NCBI RefSeq assembly: GCF_006227205.1
Contig: NZ_VCNG01000003.1
Location: 372,001 to 436,000, forward strand
Reading direction: 5' to 3'
Origin: Pseudomonas sp. ICMP22404
GTDB taxonomy: Bacteria > Pseudomonadota > Gammaproteobacteria > Pseudomonadales > Pseudomonadaceae
DNA: 64,000 nt
Below, piece after piece: positions 62,209 through 64,000 of this stretch. Numbering within the stretch: the stretch's first letter is position 1; each line of letters begins with the position of its first letter. The position numbers were made by a program, and so were the translations under genes. A model generated the notes under the pieces. The model was not told the origin of the DNA. It saw nothing but the letters and a program-made list of their open reading frames with translations, and made no database searches.

Positions 62209-62475
62209 TCAGACCGCGGCAGACAACTCGAATGTGCTGGCGTTTTCGAGCAACTGCGCCAACTCCTGGAGGGTGGTCATTGCGTCGATCAGAGACGCGG
62301 AAAAATCCGCCGACAGTTGTCCCCGAAGCTCCGACAGCAGCGTCAACTGGCCCATCGAGTCGAGCCCCAGGTCCAACAGCGTGTCGCTGGCCTTCAATGG
62401 GTAGCCATTGAGGTGGGCCGGCAGAATGCCTTGCGTCGAGAGGCGGTGGATGGTCTGGCAAATAACATCAAACAC
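62209..62475 (-). CDS. Acyl carrier protein (ligase-linked)
   Basis: An 88-aa carrier protein with Ser40 in DLGLDSMGQL. GTG at 62475 is preferred because AAGGAG sits 5 nt upstream; a GTG 15 nt earlier lies within that ribosome-binding site. Placed 43 bp after the acyl-AMP ligase, it is probably the acceptor of the activated fatty acid and the substrate carrier for the desaturase. Confidence 0.88.
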   Translation of the reverse strand: MFDVICQTIHRLSTQGILPAHLNGYPLKASDTLLDLGLDSMGQLTLLSELRGQLSADFSASLIDAMTTLQELAQLLENASTFELSAAV

Positions 62476-62518
62476 AGGTGCTCCTTGCACGTATGCAATC
62501 CGTGCTGCTAGGGAAGGA

Positions 62519-64000
62519 TCAGGCGGATACAGCGTCTGTAGCGACCGCTGCGGGGTTCAATTTGCCACTCAGGTACAACCGACTCAGCGCCTGGCGCTGG
62601 ATCTTGCCGCTGGTGGTCTTGGGGAAATCGGCGCGACGGATCAACACCAGGTCGTCGACTTGAACGCCGGCATGACGCGCCACTGTCCGGGCGACTTCGC
62701 GACGCAGTTCCTCCAGGTCACGATTGCCCAACGCATTGACGGCGATCACCACCACGACGCTCTCTTTGACATGCCGACCGTCAATGCAGGAAAACGCCGC
62801 GACAGAACCTGCCGCAAGACCCAGTCCATGCTCCAGCGACCATTCGACGATATGCGGGCTGACGTTCACCCCCGCACGGGTAATCAGGTCCTTGGTCCTG
62901 CCGGTAATGTAGACCTCGGCACCCAGCATGAAGCCCAGGTCACCCGTGTCGTACCAATCGCTGGCCTGCGGGCGTACGGGCTCCATCTTCAAGTACCGGC
63001 GAATCACGCTGCTGCCACGAATCTGCAGACTGCCCAGCAGGCCTTCGCTCACCTCCAGGCCGTGTTCGTCCACCACCCGCAATTCGACGTCACCGACCGC
63101 GACGCCGTTGCCCAGATAGGCCGCGGCGCCGGGCGCACCTTCAGGTTGCTCGCGGACCACACCGTCGGCATGCAGGCTCTGGGTATCCAGCCAGCGCACG
63201 CGCAACGCCTGGCCTGGCGCATTGAGGGATACGGCCACCACGGCTTCTGCCATGCCGTAGGCTGGTTGCAGTACCCCAGCTTGCAGGCCATAGGCCCTGA
63301 AGGCCGCTTCGAACTGGCGAAGATGCGCGTGGAAAACCGGTTCGGCACCGACCCATGCGTAGCGCCAATGAGACAGATCCAAATCGCCGTCGCGCAAGCG
63401 TCCCGCCAGGCGGCCAAGCAACGCGAAGGCCGAGGTCGGCGCCGGTGACAGCGTGCCTTTGTAGCGCGACAGCGCATGAAGCCAGGCCAGGGGTTGACGG
63501 CTGAATTCGCTGGTGGGCATCAACACCAGGTCGATGGAGCACCACCAGGCCAGGGTCAGGGCGGAAAGCCCCATGTCATGATGCAGGGGCAACCAGCTCA
63601 CCATGCGATCCGCCGCTGCGACGGCCACGCGTTCGGCAATCGCCTGGCAATTGGCACTGAGCATGGCCTGGGTGATGCACACCGCTTTCGGCGCACCGGT
63701 ACTTCCGGACGTAAACTGCAGGATCGCAAGGCTTTCGGGACGGCTGAGCACCGGTTCATCGACTGGTGTTTCCACGACCTGCATACGCTCGACCAGGGCG
63801 ACGTCCGTCAAGACCCGCTCCGACCACGCTGGCGCAAGCTGCTGCGCGATGCTACCCGAGGTCAGGATCAAGGCCGGATCGAGCAATGCCAGCATCGCTT
63901 CTATTCCTGCCCCTTCGCGTTTGCTTTCGTGGGGCAATTCGTGCGGCAGCAAGGCAATCGCCAACCCCTCGGCCCAGCACGCGAGCACCATGACCAGCAC
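62519..64000 (-). CDS. Fatty acyl-AMP ligase (N-terminus beyond window)
   Basis: 494 codons of an ANL-superfamily ligase, open at the right edge. Visible motifs are the P-loop LQFTSGSTGAPKAV, LPLHHDMGL, the substrate-site PAYGMAEAVV, YDTGDLG, and the C-terminal GKIQR with the catalytic Lys in TTSGKIQRQ. The DMGL and truncated-hinge features favour FAAL, which forms acyl-AMP and loads ACP rather than CoA. It opens the visible operon; its start and the operon promoter are outside. Confidence 0.9.
   Translation of the reverse strand: MLVMVLACWAEGLAIALLPHELPHESKREGAGIEAMLALLDPALILTSGSIAQQLAPAWSERVLTDVALVERMQVVETPVDEPVLSRPESLAILQFTSGSTGAPKAVCITQAMLSANCQAIAERVAVAAADRMVSWLPLHHDMGLSALTLAWWCSIDLVLMPTSEFSRQPLAWLHALSRYKGTLSPAPTSAFALLGRLAGRLRDGDLDLSHWRYAWVGAEPVFHAHLRQFEAAFRAYGLQAGVLQPAYGMAEAVVAVSLNAPGQALRVRWLDTQSLHADGVVREQPEGAPGAAAYLGNGVAVGDVELRVVDEHGLEVSEGLLGSLQIRGSSVIRRYLKMEPVRPQASDWYDTGDLGFMLGAEVYITGRTKDLITRAGVNVSPHIVEWSLEHGLGLAAGSVAAFSCIDGRHVKESVVVVIAVNALGNRDLEELRREVARTVARHAGVQVDDLVLIRRADFPKTTSGKIQRQALSRLYLSGKLNPAAVATDAVSA

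Overview
The window reads as chromosome of a fluorescent-type Pseudomonas. Support comes from the high GC content, the gene families present (AcoR/acoXABC acetoin catabolism, MocR regulators, TonB siderophore receptor, hydroxyproline catabolism), and about fifteen copies of two unrelated intergenic palindromes: a GTGGGAGCGAGCCTGCTCGCG family and a GTGGCGAGGGGATTTATCCCC family. No rRNA, tRNA, CRISPR, phage or insertion sequence was recognised.

Layout. 1-10.6 kb is a mosaic of small units: a truncated MFS permease divergent from a LysR regulator, an AT-rich orphan small gene, an NTF2-like secreted protein, a LysR regulator facing a tautomerase, an SDR lacking the usual Tyr, a TonB-dependent receptor, and a MocR regulator divergent from an MFS exporter. 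10.8-24.4 kb is a hydroxyproline catabolic island. It holds a GntR/FCD regulator, 4-hydroxyproline 2-epimerase, a three-part D-hydroxyproline dehydrogenase (FAD, 2Fe-2S and FAD/BFD subunits), a PAS-AraC regulator, an amino-acid ABC importer interleaved with a fused aconitase-X (cis-3-hydroxyproline dehydratase type), a second proline-racemase homologue with Ser/Thr in place of both catalytic Cys, and the pyrroline-4-hydroxy-2-carboxylate deaminase. Together they import 3- and 4-hydroxyprolines and feed them toward pyrroline-2-carboxylate or 2-oxoglutarate semialdehyde. The final semialdehyde dehydrogenase is not in the window. 24.6-33 kb carries a DinB-like protein and the acetoin/2,3-butanediol operon (acoX-acoA-acoB-acoC-bdh), read leftward from a clear sigma-54 promoter and divergent from acoR. 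33-46.8 kb holds a DipZ-type thiol protein, a DUF2790 protein, a two-component system, a 134-bp tandem repeat, a ThDP enzyme, a GGDEF/degenerate-EAL protein, a methyltransferase, a lipase-like hydrolase, and a TetR/dehydrogenase divergon with two matching operators.

46.9-64 kb is the most unusual part: one leftward operon of at least 14 genes, many joined by 4-bp ATGA overlaps, continuing past the right edge. It combines a fatty acyl-AMP ligase (N-terminus outside the window), two acyl carrier proteins, a membrane desaturase, a His-rich membrane protein of unknown type, a fused class-III aminotransferase/acyl-ACP reductase, an SRPBCC protein, a GNAT acyltransferase, a LolD/FtsX-like ABC exporter, a LolA-like periplasmic protein, a beta-ketoacyl synthase, an NAD-dependent reductase, an acyl-CoA dehydrogenase and an outer-membrane barrel. 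The inferred logic is: activate a fatty acid, load it on ACP, desaturate and perhaps extend it, release it reductively as an aldehyde, transaminate it to a fatty amine, possibly N-acylate it, and export it through a dedicated lipid route. It resembles the TamT/TamF/TamH fatty-amine branch of tambjamine biosynthesis, but without any pyrrole genes and with its own envelope transport system.
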